64,000 nucleotides of DNA from Nemophila menziesii (taxonomy: Eukaryota; Streptophyta; Magnoliopsida; Boraginales; Hydrophyllaceae), in assembly GCA_029959085.1 (NCBI GenBank), contig JARWIR010000003.1:33185505-33249504 (forward strand). The letters run 5' to 3'. Under the pieces are notes generated by a model. That model was not told the DNA's origin and ran no database searches. It saw only the letters and a program-made list of their open reading frames with translations. Shown here one piece after another: positions 1-12,475 of the stretch. Every line of letters begins with the position of its first letter. Position 1 is the stretch's first letter. Made by a program: the position numbers and the translations under genes.

Positions 1-131
1 TCCCTAAGTAGTTTTGATTGTTTATTTTTCAGTTTTATGCTTTTCTTTTCTTTTATCTTTCTCAGGTTTTACAGGTTTGGTGCATGCTCTCAAATCTAAA
101 AATAAAAGAGAGAAAGAGAGCAAGAGAAGAA

Positions 132-2719
132 ATGGAAGCTTTAAGCAACAACAACAATGATCCTCAGGTGGAAGTGGATGAGAACGGAAATCCTATAGTT
201 CGTCAACAACCAATTCCTCAAATTCCTAACAATCAAAATCAAGGAATTTGTCCTCCAATTGTAGGAAATGATCAACTCCAATTAGGATACGATCCTTGGT
301 TCGTGCAAGGTCCTGAACAAGTACCATATCGTGCTCCTGCTACATGTGTTGGCCCTCCAGACATTCAAGTTGCAAGATTTAGACCCGATCCGGGTATTGC
401 TAAACCAATTCCAAGACTTCAAAAAATTTCAAGGAGTGGCTGGAGAAGATGCAATTTGTGTAGTACAGAATTTTATGCAAATATGTGATGCGTATATTAC
501 GCAAGGTGTGAGTTGAGAGCATATGTAGCGAGTGAGTGGCATGATCAACAACAACCAGGTCAAATCAATAATTGGGATGAGTTACAAACAACATTTTTTG
601 ACTGTTATTATCCGAGAAATATGAGGTTGAACGCACAACTTGAATTGACATCATTTGAGCAAGAACAAGGTGAACCCCTAGGTACATGTTGGACAAGATT
701 TCAAAAATGCCTAAGAGGAGTACCAGATCATGGTTTTTCTGAAGAACAATAGATGTCCGTCTTTTATAAAGGCCTTGCGGGAGATGGTAGAAGGAATTTA
801 TATTTTTCATGTGGAGGAGGATTCTTACAAGTAATTCCAAACTATACTAAAATAATATAAGACAGAACTATGAAAGACGAGATGTGATGGACTACCGTGA
901 GAACACCTACCTGAGGTACAGTATATCGAGATAGTAGTGCCGAAATTGATAAAAAGTTCTCTTCATTAGAGAACAAACTGGAGAAGACTTTTGTGCAACA
1001 ATTGAAACATCTAACTTTGGCTGTCAAAGAAGGGTTTATGGGTAGAAGAGCAGATGTTAATGTTACACAAGAAATTTATGGGTGTTCAAGTTGTGGAGTA
1101 CAAGATCATGAATGGGGGAGTTGTCAAAGTAATCCGGAATCCGTAATGTTTGTTTCCAACCGAGGGAACTATAATTTAGGTGGTCAAGGTTATCAACCAA
1201 ACACAAACCATCTTGGTTTCCAATACTCACATTCGAATGGGGCCGGAAATCCTACTCATGCATATCAGCCACGACCCCAAGGGAACAACTACTAACCTAG
1301 ACCACGAAATCACTACCAAGGGGGACAAAATATGGAAATCATACACCATAAAAACTTGTACAAGACGCTTACACAGAGAGTATGAATCAGAAATCTTAGA
1401 CTTGCTCATCCTCAAGAAGGTGCGTTAGACGTTCAACAAGCGTTACAAACACTTATCTCTGTTTCACAGAAAATGCATGAAGTTCAGCAATCTTTTAAAG
1501 CCCAATTAGATGAGCATGGTGTCGCGTTTAAGTTATTAGAGAATCAAGTTTCCAAAATTGCGAAACAACTAAATTAGTGTCCACAAAGATAACTACCCAA
1601 TCATATAGAAACTCATAGCCAATTTAAAGATTGTAAGGCGATTTATCTTAAAGGTGGGACACAGTTGCAACCACCTGCCTTCCCGGTTATGAAAGAAAAA
1701 GAGGTAACCGTCCAAAGGAAGTTGAGGATGTAGTTGAGAAAGAAGATGAAACTATTATAGTTGAGGATTTAGTTGATGATATGAGTGAAGATGTGATTGA
1801 AGAGCCCGTTAAAGCTACAAAGGAGAATTAGAAGAAAGATGTTGTCATGAAAGAGAACTGTCATCCCCCTCCATTTCCATCACCTGTCCAGAAGAAGAAA
1901 AATGAAAAAGAGTACAAGTAGTTCATAGATATGGTGAGGAAATTACCGATTAATATACCGTTTCTGGATGCCATCCGAGGAATGCCAAAGTACGTGAAAT
2001 TTTTGAAGGATGCGCTTTCCAACAAACGCAAATACTATGAGGGAGAGATGATTAGTTAATCGGAGGAGTACAGTGCAATATGCCAAAGTAAGTTACCTCC
2101 AAAGTTTGAAGATTGCGGGAGTTTCAATATTCCTATATCTATTCGTAAAGAATGGACCGGGAGAGCTTTGTGTGATCTAGGTGCGAGTATTAATGTCATG
2201 CCTAGATCTGTGCTTGATAAATAAAGTATTGGGGATGAAATGCCTACTACCATGGTTTTACAAATGGCGGATAGATCCTTATGTCATCCTATTAGAAAGA
2301 TCAAAGACGTCCACGTCAAAGTAGGTAACTTTATATTTCCATGTGATTTCATTATACTTGATTACGATGCGGATAGGAATATTCCCATCATTTTGGGAAG
2401 ACCATCCCTAGCCGCGAGGTGTACTTTGATTGATGTAGGGATTGGTGAGCTAAGCATGCGAGTGCAAGACAAGGAGGAAAAGTTCAAGGTGTTCAGGGCT
2501 ATGAAGTTCCCCAGTTCCCCGGGAGATTGTTTTTTCTTGGATGCTATTGAACAGGTAGTAAAAGAGCCAACCAAGGTAGTGGAAACCTTAGGAATGGAGG
2601 AGAAAAAGATAAGAAAGAAACCACCTAATGAAGCTCCTCCAGATACTAAGGGGGATCCATACCTCGATCGCGCAAATAAGAAGGACAAGAGACGTGTTGC
2701 AAAGGTTCCAAATAAACCT

Positions 2720-2751
<32 letters not shown>

Positions 2752-2960
2752 GGAGTTCAGGGTGGGCGAATAAGTCGTATTGGAAAAGCCTGATCCTCCA
2801 ATGAAACCACGTAAATCCAAAAGTTCTTGGCGGGGATCATTCATGGTCACAAGGATCATCTCTGAGAAGCTATTTGGTATCAAAGCCAAGGGATGCAAAT
2901 TTCAAATAGTAAAGGTTGATAACCTCACTCGCTGTTGGGGAGATTATGGTGAGAAGTGAT
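132..2960 (+). pseudogene. Ty3/gypsy gag-protease region, decayed (copy A)
   Basis: Remnant of a gypsy-type retrotransposon polyprotein. An ATG at 132 opens an asparagine/proline-rich gag N-terminus. The frame shifts near 430 and resumes as a Retrotrans_gag-like stretch at about 513-750 (WDELQTTFFDCYYPRN, then LTSFEQEQGE...RFQKCLRG). A zinc knuckle follows near 1080-1125 (C-x2-C-x4-H-x4-C: CSSCGVQDHEWGSC). A retropepsin-like domain lies at about 2150-2480, with the active-site block CDLGASINVMP and the later block IPIILGRPSLA. An in-frame TAA at about 2222 splits the protease, and many other stops are present. A lysine-rich tail with an AAAG microsatellite (about 2719-2752) ends near 2960. 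No reverse transcriptase or integrase follows in the next 5 kb, so this copy lacks pol. Family knowledge: such gag/AP regions belong to Athila/Tat-like gypsy elements. The subfamily is an inference. Confidence 0.8.
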
Positions 2961-4300
2961 CTTAGAGGTAACCCACCGAGCTTAACGACATTAAACAAAA
3001 TCCATTCTATCTATATATTAGTTTAATGCTTTGAGTCTTTTAAATTCGTAGTGTATAATGGATTAATTCGATGTGTATTAGTGTACATTGTTAAGAAATG
3101 AGAAAGGTTTTAGTGTTTTTTATGCTTGCAAATGTTAAGACTTGATTTGGGTGCCAGGTATAAGAGATGGTCGTTTCCGCACCTTCCAGATGCGTATAAC
3201 AGGCTGTTGAACAGAAGCTAAATGGACGCCCGTTTGTCTCTAAAATGGGTACCCGGTTTGTGAACTATAACATTTCGTGCTCACAGACTGAAAAACTTCA
3301 AAAGACCATCACTTGACGATCAGAGGTCGGAATTAGCATTTTCTAGAGCCTAAACCGCGTATTTTTTCGAGATTTATCCAATGGTGAAGTAAAAAAGGTC
3401 TGATGAACCGATCAAAACTACTGTAATTGGAGCGGTTAGACTCAATTCGTTGGTGCAAAAAACAAAACGTTGAAGAAAAAATAGTGTCCCCAATGGAAAA
3501 TCAGAGTAGTCCGGTATATCGGGAGCGTAATTTCCAATGAAAATGAGTATATGAAGCTGAGGTGTATGCAAGGAGAAATCGAGAAAACAAGAAGAAGGCC
3601 TATACGCGACCTATTTTTGCGTTCAGCGAGAGTTGGCTATTCGCGATTGCGTACCCGTTCTTCACAAACCGGGAACCCGGTTTCGAAAGCTAAGTCACTG
3701 GAATGGAGTTGGCTAAACGCAAAAATTTATTGCGAACAAAAAAAATCCTAAACGGGCACCCGGTTTTCGTTGGTAAAAACTTACCTAAAGAATAAGAAAA
3801 CCTTGTTCTTCCCTTTCCTTTGGCCTCCCACACAAGAAACTCCATTAATGACGAATCCAAGCTCAAAAAACACCTAAATTTCATCATCAAAACACCAAAA
3901 TATCATCAAACCATCCCTCTAAACACCATCCAAACACACAATCATATCATAAATCTTCCCAAAACACCAAAGAATTCACATTTTAATCCAAATCTTTTCT
4001 TCGCCAAAGCTTAAAGTTTATCCATTAAACATTTCCCGAACCTTGAGATATTCATGACCCAGCTCAGAATGCACTATAATTCATATACATACACCTTCAA
4101 GAGCACCAAAAGTCACAATCCAAAACTTTTGGAAATTCTTGAAGCTTTGAGTTTGGGGTCATCAGAGATGACCATGAAGGTTGGAAAAGACGCGAAACAT
4201 GAAGAGAAAAGAAAGTTGGGCGTTGAGAGATGATTCCCCTTGAAGAGGTGATAATTTAGAGGGCCATGAGTAGATGATTAACTAAAGGAAATATGAGTTC
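2961..4300 (+). other. Non-coding trailer after the gypsy protease
   Basis: No convincing gene is present. The segment starts with AACGACATTAAACAAAA just after the protease tail; a matching 'acgttaaacaaaag' occurs at the same place in copy D (about 46280). The region contains repeated variants of GGGTACCCGGTTTG (about 3247, 3650-3685, 3755). Short open frames here show no recognisable domain. Confidence 0.5.
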
Positions 4301-5269
4301 GAGTTGGTGAAACGCACTTTACAGAAGATAAATTCCACGGTGTATGATCTATACATCGCGACTAAGAAGACTTTACAACCTCAAGGCAATACTACATGTA
4401 ATCGACCTAGTGTCGATCCAGATATGTTTCATTATCCATTTTCTCGTTTATTAGTGTATATTATTTTTATTTGCTTTATAGAGTCTTTTCGAGTCATGGG
4501 GACAAGACTCATTTTTGATTTTGGGGTGGGGTATCATTGTCCTCATCCCAATTTTATGTGTTATGTGTTATATGTTTTTACAGCTTTTTGATTTTTTTTT
4601 AAATCAAATAAAAATTAGCTGAAAGGAATGTGTTGACTGTAGGGTATTTTAAATGTCCCCATTAAGCATACTTTTTGTAGATTTATGATTGAAAATAGTA
4701 GACCCTAGGAGTTAATGTAAAACGCGCTTTATTTGCATGCAAACGTTAAATGATCGATAGGAAAAATTAATGAACAATGCAAAAGAAGTAAGCTTGTACT
4801 TAGGTAAAATGAGTGGTGTATAGAACGTGGGATCTAAATGAATAGAGAACCCACTTAGTTATGAACTAGAGGCAAGCTATGTAACTAGGAAAATGATAGA
4901 GGCAGTTCTTTGATAGCCATTTGAGACTTTTTAGCTTTCTAACTCGTGATTAATTATATCTTTCTTAGCCCCATTTTTAGCCTATTAGCCTTTATTGTGT
5001 TTCCATGATATAAGCCATATCCCCTTAGTTTATAGGACTTTCCATATGATCTGTACTTGAATCACAATCCTCAGACTTCCTGTCTTGAGCTTGAGTTTGG
5101 GGTGGTAGATTTCATTATTGGGAAATTACATTGGGAGGAAATTTTTATGCGTTTGTATTTGATACGCAATTGTTGATGGTATACTATTTGTAACCCTTTG
5201 CCGGGGTCTTTGAAAAAAAAAAGAAAAAAAAAATTATAAGAGACATTACCATTCACATCATAATGATGG

Positions 5270-6335
5270 TCAAGGGAAAAAGAAAATATTTTTTTTATAG
5301 AGACATTAATCTATAAATGCCTAATAAAAAACTTAATTGCTAAAAACAACCATCAATAAGATTTTTTATTAAAAACATCAATATACAAAAATACCCTTAT
5401 ATAACCATTTTAATTACTCTATTATTTATTAACCACCTTATTACAACTTCCCACCACCACTACCCCACCACCACCACCCACCACCCCCACAACCACCACC
5501 ACCACCCTATTAATACCACCACCACAATAACCACCACCACCACTACAACCTCAACCACCACCACAAACACAACCACCACAACAACAACAACCACAACTAT
5601 AACCACAACCACCACTACCACCTAATACTAATTCCATCATAAACGCGCGCATCTGGGGGTTTTGTGTTTAAAATCGTCATAACTAATTTTAAAAAATCAA
5701 AAAAATAAAAAATTTAAATATTTGGATAAAGAAAATTAATATTTACGTCTATGGTATTTTTTAAATTTTTTTCGCAGAATTTCATGTTTTGAACAGTGAA
5801 TTTCATGTTTGCAAAAAAAAAATCACTATTTCGAACAGTGAATTTCATGTTTGCGAAAAAAATCACTATTTTGAACAGTGAATTTCGTGTCTGCAAAAAA
5901 AATAAAACAAAAAAAACCGAAAAAAAATCGTAGACTTAAATATTAATTTGCTTAATTAAAAAATGCAAATTTTTTATTTTTCTGATTTTTTTTTAGAATT
6001 AGTTATGACGATTTAAAAAAAAATCACGGACGCACACGTGTGTGATGGAATTAGTAGTAGGTGGTGGTGGTGGAGGTGATGGTAGTTGTGGTTTTGGTGG
6101 CTGTAATGGTGGTGGTGGTGGTGGAAGTATCCTTTTATTTGTTTAATATTTAAAAATAAATATTTTATTAAAAATAAAATAATATATTTAATAATAAGGG
6201 TAGTAAAGGTGTAAAAAGTATAAAAGGGATGTTTTCTATAAATAATTATTTCATTAGGTATTTTTTTATGAAATAAATTATTGAAGGCTTTATCTAACAA
6301 TTAGGTACGTTTATTAGGATTCTTTTAACAAATAC
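5270..6335. mobile_element. Fold-back element with long imperfect inverted repeats
   Basis: The outer arms pair imperfectly: GCCTAATAAAAAACTTAATTG near 5318 with the reverse complement of the segment near 6290-6325. Further in, a CCACCACC-rich tract (5450-5625) faces a GGTGGTGG-rich tract (6055-6125). AAAATCGTCATAACTAATT (about 5673) faces AATTAGTTATGACGATTT (about 5997). The centre contains three near-identical copies of a TTCGAACAGTGAATTTCATGT-like unit (about 5785-5890). It interrupts the gypsy module, and copy B lacks it at the same position. There is no coding capacity. I place it as a MITE or fold-back element of unknown superfamily. Exact ends and the target duplication are unresolved. 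Confidence 0.65.
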
Positions 6336-6338
6336 CCC

Positions 6339-6339
6339 T

Positions 6340-6400
<61 letters not shown>
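6339..6400. repeat. (TA)n(TG)n microsatellite
   Basis: About 8 TA units run directly into about 22 TG/GT units, at the right edge of the fold-back element inside the gypsy module. Confidence 0.95.
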
Positions 6401-6404
<4 letters not shown>

Positions 6405-8480
6405 AAAGTAACCGGCAAAGTGGAAGTTTTGGAAATCATCTTAAGTGCTTATTGGGTTAATTTGGTGTCGCTAAAGTAGTGCGTCAAATGGGTTGAGTGA
6501 GAACGTATTCGAGTGTAAACTCAAGATCTTGGACAGTTTGTTGATGGTAAGTGAGGAGAGAGCCAAAAGCTCACTTCAATTTACCAAATATACATACCAT
6601 ACTGTCCCTAAGCTTACGCTTAACCCATAAAGTCCTTGTGTTTCCTAGATACATAGTGAATATATATTTCAACTAATAGGGATTAAGCTACGTGGAGCGT
6701 TCAAAGCAAGTGAAGATCGATGAACACCCTATAGCCACCATCATGAGCTAAGTAGTAAGTGTAACCTTCTAGCATTGTGAAATTAATTCTGGACTGATAT
6801 TATTTGTGTTTGATTTTGCATGACAGGTGTTTGTGTACATTAATTATTAGGTTATACTATATGAGATTTATTATAAGTTGTGCTTTGGATATTATTCACT
6901 AGATTCTGTATTTTTGCATCTTATAAGACCTCTTTTTTGTTTTACTTTGTCAGGATGACAAATGTTTGAGTTTGGGGTCTTGATGTCTCCCTTTGTGATA
7001 AATATATTCCCTTAGGAGACATTATTTTAGGTGTAAATGAGACTTATTTGATATACTTCTATGCTTATTTTAATATATTGCACTTTCTCCCTTCGGAATT
7101 ATGTTAATTGCATTTTTACAGCTTTTGTGCGTTAACTCGTTTGTTTTTAGCATAAGGTTCTTAGGTACATGGATTCTATGGAGCAACAAGATTAAGATGA
7201 GAAGTGAAGTTTAAAATCTTAGATCAAGAGGAAAGGTCAAAAGAGATAAAGTATCACTCAAAGAGTTGAAGAAAAGTATAAAAATCTAGATAGTTGTTAC
7301 TTCTTGCTGATTTCGAGCCAAAAAAATACTAATTCAGGTCTAGATATTCAAAGGAGAAAGTTACGCCTATGAGTTAAAACGCAAAAGTTACGTCCGTTTT
7401 ACTAGAGTGTGTACAGCAATTACGGGAATTGCTAATTGGACTTGGGCTTTTATTCATTAAATACATAAAATAAAATAAAAATCTCAATTCAATTTAGTGT
7501 AGTATAAATAGCCTTTAGAACTCATTTTTTAGTACGCTTTATTATTTCTAAATTTCAGACGAGAGCAAAAAGATAGAAAGCAAAAGTAAGAGCTGGAGAA
7601 GTCTTTCTTCTTCCACAACAGTTCAACCAAACCCTTTAATTATGTTCTTTATCTTTTTCAATAATTGAAAACATAAATGCTTTTATTTAATTTTTAGTTT
7701 TTACTTTGAACATGAGCTAAATCATTAGTACTCAAGAATCGCAATTATGTGTTAAACCCTAATTTATTTAATGTATGTTTTTCTAAATTTGGGATTATTT
7801 GATTTAATTTAAGTTAGGTATTTTGTATTGACTATTACCATGAGTTCATTTACTATTTTTATTCAGATCAATTAGAAATAGAGTTGAGTAATTAGGCTAT
7901 TCATTTGTGGCGGTGATCACCTTGAAGGGGGGTTTAATTACAGACCTATGTAATAGACGCCTGGTATCTGTCAATGATCTTGACGGACTTGACTAACCAC
8001 GCAGCCAATTGGGTAAAAGACTTCAACATCTGAAAGTAAGTATATTGGGTTTGTAATACCGTAGTATAGCTCCCAAGTCCATCCTAACGGGGGTTAGGAG
8101 ATATTAGAGTCCCGACTAGTACACAAATACCGGCTTAGCCCTTAAACGAAAGCATTAATTATAAGAACTTAGGTGGATCCCTTGTGAGACTCAAGTACAC
8201 CTCTCATCTTGCGTCCACATCTCTTTTATTTTAATTCATTTACTTTCTGTTAATCTTTAGTTTTAATTTATTTGCGTCTAGTAGTTTAATCTTCAAAACC
8301 CAACAAAAATATTTTATCTTTTAATTTCCGTATTTGCAAATTACTACTGCTTATCTATTGAACACTTGGGCGATACCAGTCCAATCTCTGAGAACAAAAT
8401 TCCTAATATCTACTTGAAACGACCCGTACACTTGCGGTTAGTAGGTCCTCTTATATATCGTAAATTTTATCACACTCAGG

Positions 8481-8950
8481 ACCCACCAAGCGTATACGCC
8501 AGTAGGCGTGCTATACCGCTCGATTTCCCAAGACATTCTAACCATGTTGACCGAGTTGACCTCGTCATGACCCCATTTCACGCGGCGGTATACCTCTGGT
8601 ATGGCGCGGTATACCAAGCAAATCATTTTCTCACTTTGAACTTATACACTATGTCGAATCTCGCTTCACGGTCGATTTGCATGCAGCAGTATACCGCGCA
8701 AATGATAAAAATTTATGACTCGTTGACCGTGGCAAACACGTGGTGACGGTGTAGCGTGGGTGCGGTAATACCGACCATAGGCACAGTATGCCTCTAGACC
8801 TATTCGTGAGCACATTTTTTCGCAATTCTCTTACCTCAAACTCAATTCTCAACTTACTTTCACATAAAAAACACTTCATACCTTTCTCGTTAAGTACAAT
8901 ATATACTAAATCAATTAAACTATCTAATGTAAAGCTAAAACGAAAATATA
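8481..8950. other. GGTATACC-rich gypsy-associated spacer
   Basis: No gene is supported. The segment carries at least six variants of GCGGTATACCGC, including CTATACCGC, GCGGTATACC twice, CAGTATACCGCGC, GCGGTAATACCG and GCGTATACGCC. It lies between the end of the non-coding module and the antisense protease fragment. Copy B has only the first about 50 bp of it, up to the shared GATTTCCC. The 126-codon open frame here has no recognisable domain and is probably chance. Confidence 0.5.
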
Positions 8951-9600
8951 AATTACCTAAAAAAATGAGGGTTTTCTCCTGGAAAACACTTTGGTTAACG
9001 TCATTTAAAGTTAGACGTGCTACCTCCGTTATTCCTCGAGTATGTAGCTTCCCCAGCAGCTGGTGATGCTATGCACATCTACTATTCGAAGCCTTTGACG
9101 CTCGTGGGTCGTATGTCTATCAATTTTGTCGTCACCACTCGAGTAACGACAAATGGTCCCATCCACGCATTCTTGAAACCTCGTGGCCTATTTTATTGTT
9201 TGGAGGCCTTCCAAGAAACCTCGTTTTTACCCCAAACTCATATTTAGCTCTCTTCTTCTCGGGTTCATGGTGGTGGCCCTTCTCTTTGACCTTCTTGGGT
9301 ACTATAGGAATAATGGGGAACTCAAGTGACACCTCCTCAAGCTTCTTGTCCAAAACATGGAGTGTCGAATTTCTCTTTAATTATGAGGGCCACAGTTTCA
9401 ACCTCGATCTCTACACTCACACTCTTACTCATTTCTGAGATGGCATCTATGAATTTTTGTTGCGGTGTGAATACCTTTCCATCAATCCCAAGCCTTCGTA
9501 AGTTTCATTTTCTATGAACGCATCTACAAATGCTTTGTATATGTCCCCCTTTTAATGATTCGTCTTTGGATCGGGGAGGGGGTCATTAGTTTTGTTCAGG
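8950..9600 (-). pseudogene. Antisense gypsy protease-tail fragment (copy C)
   Basis: Read on the minus strand, the stretch from about 9353 down to 9132 encodes a lysine-rich segment containing KKVKEKGHHHEPEKKRA and YEFGV. It parallels the plus-strand segment at 45935-46180 (KEVKKKIHHKPLKKRV, NEFGV). Downstream, the minus frame passes into the same SRCA-stop and LTLNDV landmarks seen after copy D's protease tail. It is therefore a fragment of the same gypsy family, inserted opposite to copy A. No catalytic protease block is recognisable in this fragment. It is broken by stops and not functional. Confidence 0.65.
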
Positions 9601-10265
9601 GGTTTCTCATGATATAGATATATCTTTAAGGGAGGTATCAATCCTTAGCTCATGAATAAATAAAAATCCACAAGCTTTGCCTTATATATAATTGAATTTT
9701 ACTCTAAGTGCTCTCAATCTTCTAATAGAATCTAGGTAATTAAGTGTGTATTGACTTCATACGGGCTAAGTAAGAAGAACAATAATTAGGAAACCTTTCT
9801 TTAGCATAAAGTTTTGGGTCTGGTAGGGTTTCTATAAGACAAAATGACAAGCTATCTAGGGAATTTTACTACCTTTACAAATTTTGTGGCGTAATTAAAC
9901 AAACTAACCTGCACATTATGGCTATGATGAACACTACTATTTGAATTTTTCTCATGTAAGGGACTCTGGCCATTACATTTATAAATAGTAGTTGACCCCA
10001 CTCAACTACATTTTTATTATTTTTTGGCCGAAGTAATTATAGAAATTACAAAGGGTTTGTATACCAAGAAAAAATATAAATAAAAAACCATAGTCATATA
10101 TTTTGTTAAAATCATAACTTAGCAATTTTAAGTAGAGTTAATTGCTTATAAGATCCAAAATATTTTTTCTCAGTTCCAACAAGTCCAAATTTTAAACAAT
10201 CGATGGTTTTCTTTTTGTTTTTTATGTGTTGCAAGTTTTTTTATACGGTCTACGTATTTTTTAAT
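9601..10265. other. Unassigned AT-rich spacer
   Basis: Nothing convincing is seen on either strand: no long open frame, no domain and no clear terminal repeats. Confidence 0.5.
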
Positions 10266-10273
10266 GGGTTGAG

Positions 10274-11066
10274 CAGGAGCGGATCTAGAAGTTAAATTGA
10301 GGGGGGGCTTGAAATATATGGAAGTTTAGGGGTTAACGTTTTCCAAATTTTTAAAGTAAAAATATTACATAAACATATAACTAGTATGGTCAAAATAGAA
10401 ATATAAAAATTCAACACATTACGTTGCTTGTCTCTTTAATTGATGAACTTACATGTTCCTAGTTACCCATAAAATATGTAGACCAACACCATTATATACA
10501 CTTAATTTATATAGTATCATTAGTATTATATTAATATACCATATGTTATACTAATATTCGAATTTATAAATATAAATAAATCATATATAAAGTTTATACA
10601 TTATAATTTTATTGGAGTAAAGTAAATAATAAATTATTAAGTAATACTATCATCAAACTTAAAATAGAGACCAATATAAAGAATTGCAATATTTGATAAA
10701 TCAGTCTTATGAAAATTAACATATTTATAACTTAAATCTAGTATATTAAAAACAAAGTTTTTTTATAACGTTCAAATCTTGTTTAAATTTATTTTGGAAA
10801 TAATTTTCTATTATATGTATATTTGTGAAAAAATAAAACAAATGCTAGGATTTAAACACCTAACCTCTAGATTATAAATCTCAAAATGTAAAGATAATAA
10901 ACCACTAAACTACAATAACTTGTGTGATCTTTAAAGCATGCACACGTTAGATATATTATCAGAGGCGGTAAATATTTTTCGGGCCAAAATTACATTGATG
11001 TACTCTTAAATTTACGTGTTCAGGGGGGGTTCAATCCCCCCTGGGCCTTAGGATGATTTGCCTCTG
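10274..11066. mobile_element. Non-autonomous hAT transposon, 793 bp
   Basis: The element is flanked by a perfect 8-bp direct repeat GGGTTGAG (10266-10273 and 11067-11074), the target-duplication length of hAT transposons. The termini are CAGGAGCGGATC on the left and GATTTGCCTCTG on the right, which pair imperfectly as CAGgaGCgGATc / CAGAGGCAAATC. Sub-terminal poly-G and poly-C tracts (AGGGGGGGCTT; TTCAATCCCCCC) are also inverted. The AT-rich interior has no transposase. CAGRGGCGGAT-type termini are well known in plant hAT elements. Confidence 0.88.
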
Positions 11067-11074
11067 GGGTTGAG

Positions 11075-11797
11075 TGTTTATAAATGAGTTACATGTGTGG
11101 ATCTTACTAGGCAACAATTTTTCTGCATGAATCTTTTAGGTGAATTGCCTTTTTAAATATCAGCTAAACTTTTTAAAATCATAAATATAACATTAGGTTT
11201 TGGTTTTTTAAACAGTTTTACAGATTTTAACCATAACCAAACCATGATTTTATAAACATTTAAAAAAATTAAAACCAGATCAGACATACAAGAAAAATAT
11301 CCAAAATATATAAAAAGTTTTCTTGGTCTTTAATTAAATTTTTTTTGTTACTTAGTTAATTAAATTTAGTTTTATGATTTAAATATTGGATATACTTTTT
11401 TATCTAAACTATTACTATAAAGGATAATAAATATATAATATTAAATGGTTTCGGTTATTCGAATTTATTTTATATTGAAATTATAACCTAGTTAACTATT
11501 AATGCATATTCTAAAATCATAACCTTATAATTTTTAATTATTTTTATATAATCAATTTTTAATTATTTTTATATAATTAATTTTTAATTGGTTCAATTAT
11601 GCACAGTTTTTAGTTTTAAACATAGTCATTTTCATCATTAGCAATTATGCAACCAAACTCTACAAATATGATGTTAAAATGGTTAATCAAGTTGTGTTCA
11701 CACTAAAATAAGGGAATTTAAGCATAATTAAGCTAGTTTTCTAAGTTAGCTATATGTATAAGTGATGATATTAATATGGATGATCTTTCAAACGGTG

Positions 11798-11878
<81 letters not shown>

Positions 11879-12141
11879 TATTAGTTACTATAGATTTAAA
11901 ACTGATCTAGATCATCTATGATTATCTCATATTATTCACGATTTTTTTAATCTTAGTGAACTCGACCACAAGTTTTAGTTTGTATTTGTATATTAGGTGT
12001 GAAATGGTTTATAAAGAACGGTAGAAAATTATCCGACCTTTCTAACCTTTCAAATTATGTCATGTGTATAATTATATTATTTAAATATCTTAGAAAATAT
12101 TTTAATTAATTCGTTTATTTTATAATTCTTTCAATTATTAC
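11075..12141. other. AT-rich spacer with (AT)n microsatellite
   Basis: No gene is seen. An (AT)n tract of about 75 bp lies at about 11802-11876. Near 11530-11590 a TTTTTAATTATTTTTATATAAT unit is repeated in tandem. Confidence 0.6.
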
Positions 12142-12164
12142 TACCACTATTTTACGCGTGATCT

Positions 12165-12475
12165 TTAGCGACGAAACATTTCCCGACTATTTAATTGTAG
12201 TCGCTAAAAATAAATCATTAAACGACTACATTTCAATTACGACTACTTTCAATCTTTTTCAACTACAAAAGTCGTCGTTAATACGTTTACTTAATAATGG
12301 CTACACGATGTAGTCGCTAATTTTATTTTATTTTAATTATGTTGTTCACCGACATAAGTAGTCGCAAATGACGTTTTTCATTTTACGACGACTTATGTAG
12401 TCGCTAGTAGTTAGTAATAGCGAGTACTTGAATATCTTTAGCGACTACTCATGTAGTCTCGAAAGCTCATAGCGT
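12165..12475. repeat. CACTA sub-terminal motif cluster, left
   Basis: Repeated TTTAGCGAC / GTAGTCGCTAA / CGACTAC motifs occur in both orientations across about 300 bp just inside the left terminus. In characterised CACTA elements such motifs are binding sites for the element's TNPA protein. Confidence 0.85.

Larger units (their letters stand above)
4300..8480 (+). repeat. Conserved gypsy non-coding module, copy A
   Basis: This non-coding block is shared with 29.1-32.6 kb (copy B) and, more diverged and reversed, with 25.2-28.6 kb (copy E). Shared landmarks in order: a GAGTCTTTT...GTGGGGACA(A/C)GACTCA block (4480, 29465); GAGGCAAGCT(A/G)TGTAA (4870, 29777); CTTCCTGTCTTGAGCTTGAG (5078, 29988); CAAATGGGTTGAGTGAGAAC (6486, 30362); GAACACCCTATAGCCACCATC (6722, 30600); GAGTTTGGGGTCTTGATGTC (6968, 30848); and a CACTTGCGGT...CAGGACCCACCA end (8430-8480, 32532-32600). 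These resemble the LTR/leader sequence of plant gypsy elements. Whether this is one LTR or LTR plus leader cannot be settled here. A fold-back element (about 5270-6335) interrupts this copy but not copy B. Confidence 0.7.

Noticed and set aside
2362..2898. 178-codon minus-strand open frame
   Set aside because: Shadow of the lysine/glutamate-rich gypsy protease tail on the plus strand.
5450..6125. CRISPR-like or coding CCACC/GGTGG repeats
   Set aside because: Low-complexity arms of a fold-back element with no regular spacer-repeat structure; the window is plant DNA.
8366..8746. 126-codon plus-strand open frame
   Set aside because: It lies across the end of the gypsy module and a palindrome-rich spacer. 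No domain, and not preserved in copy B.
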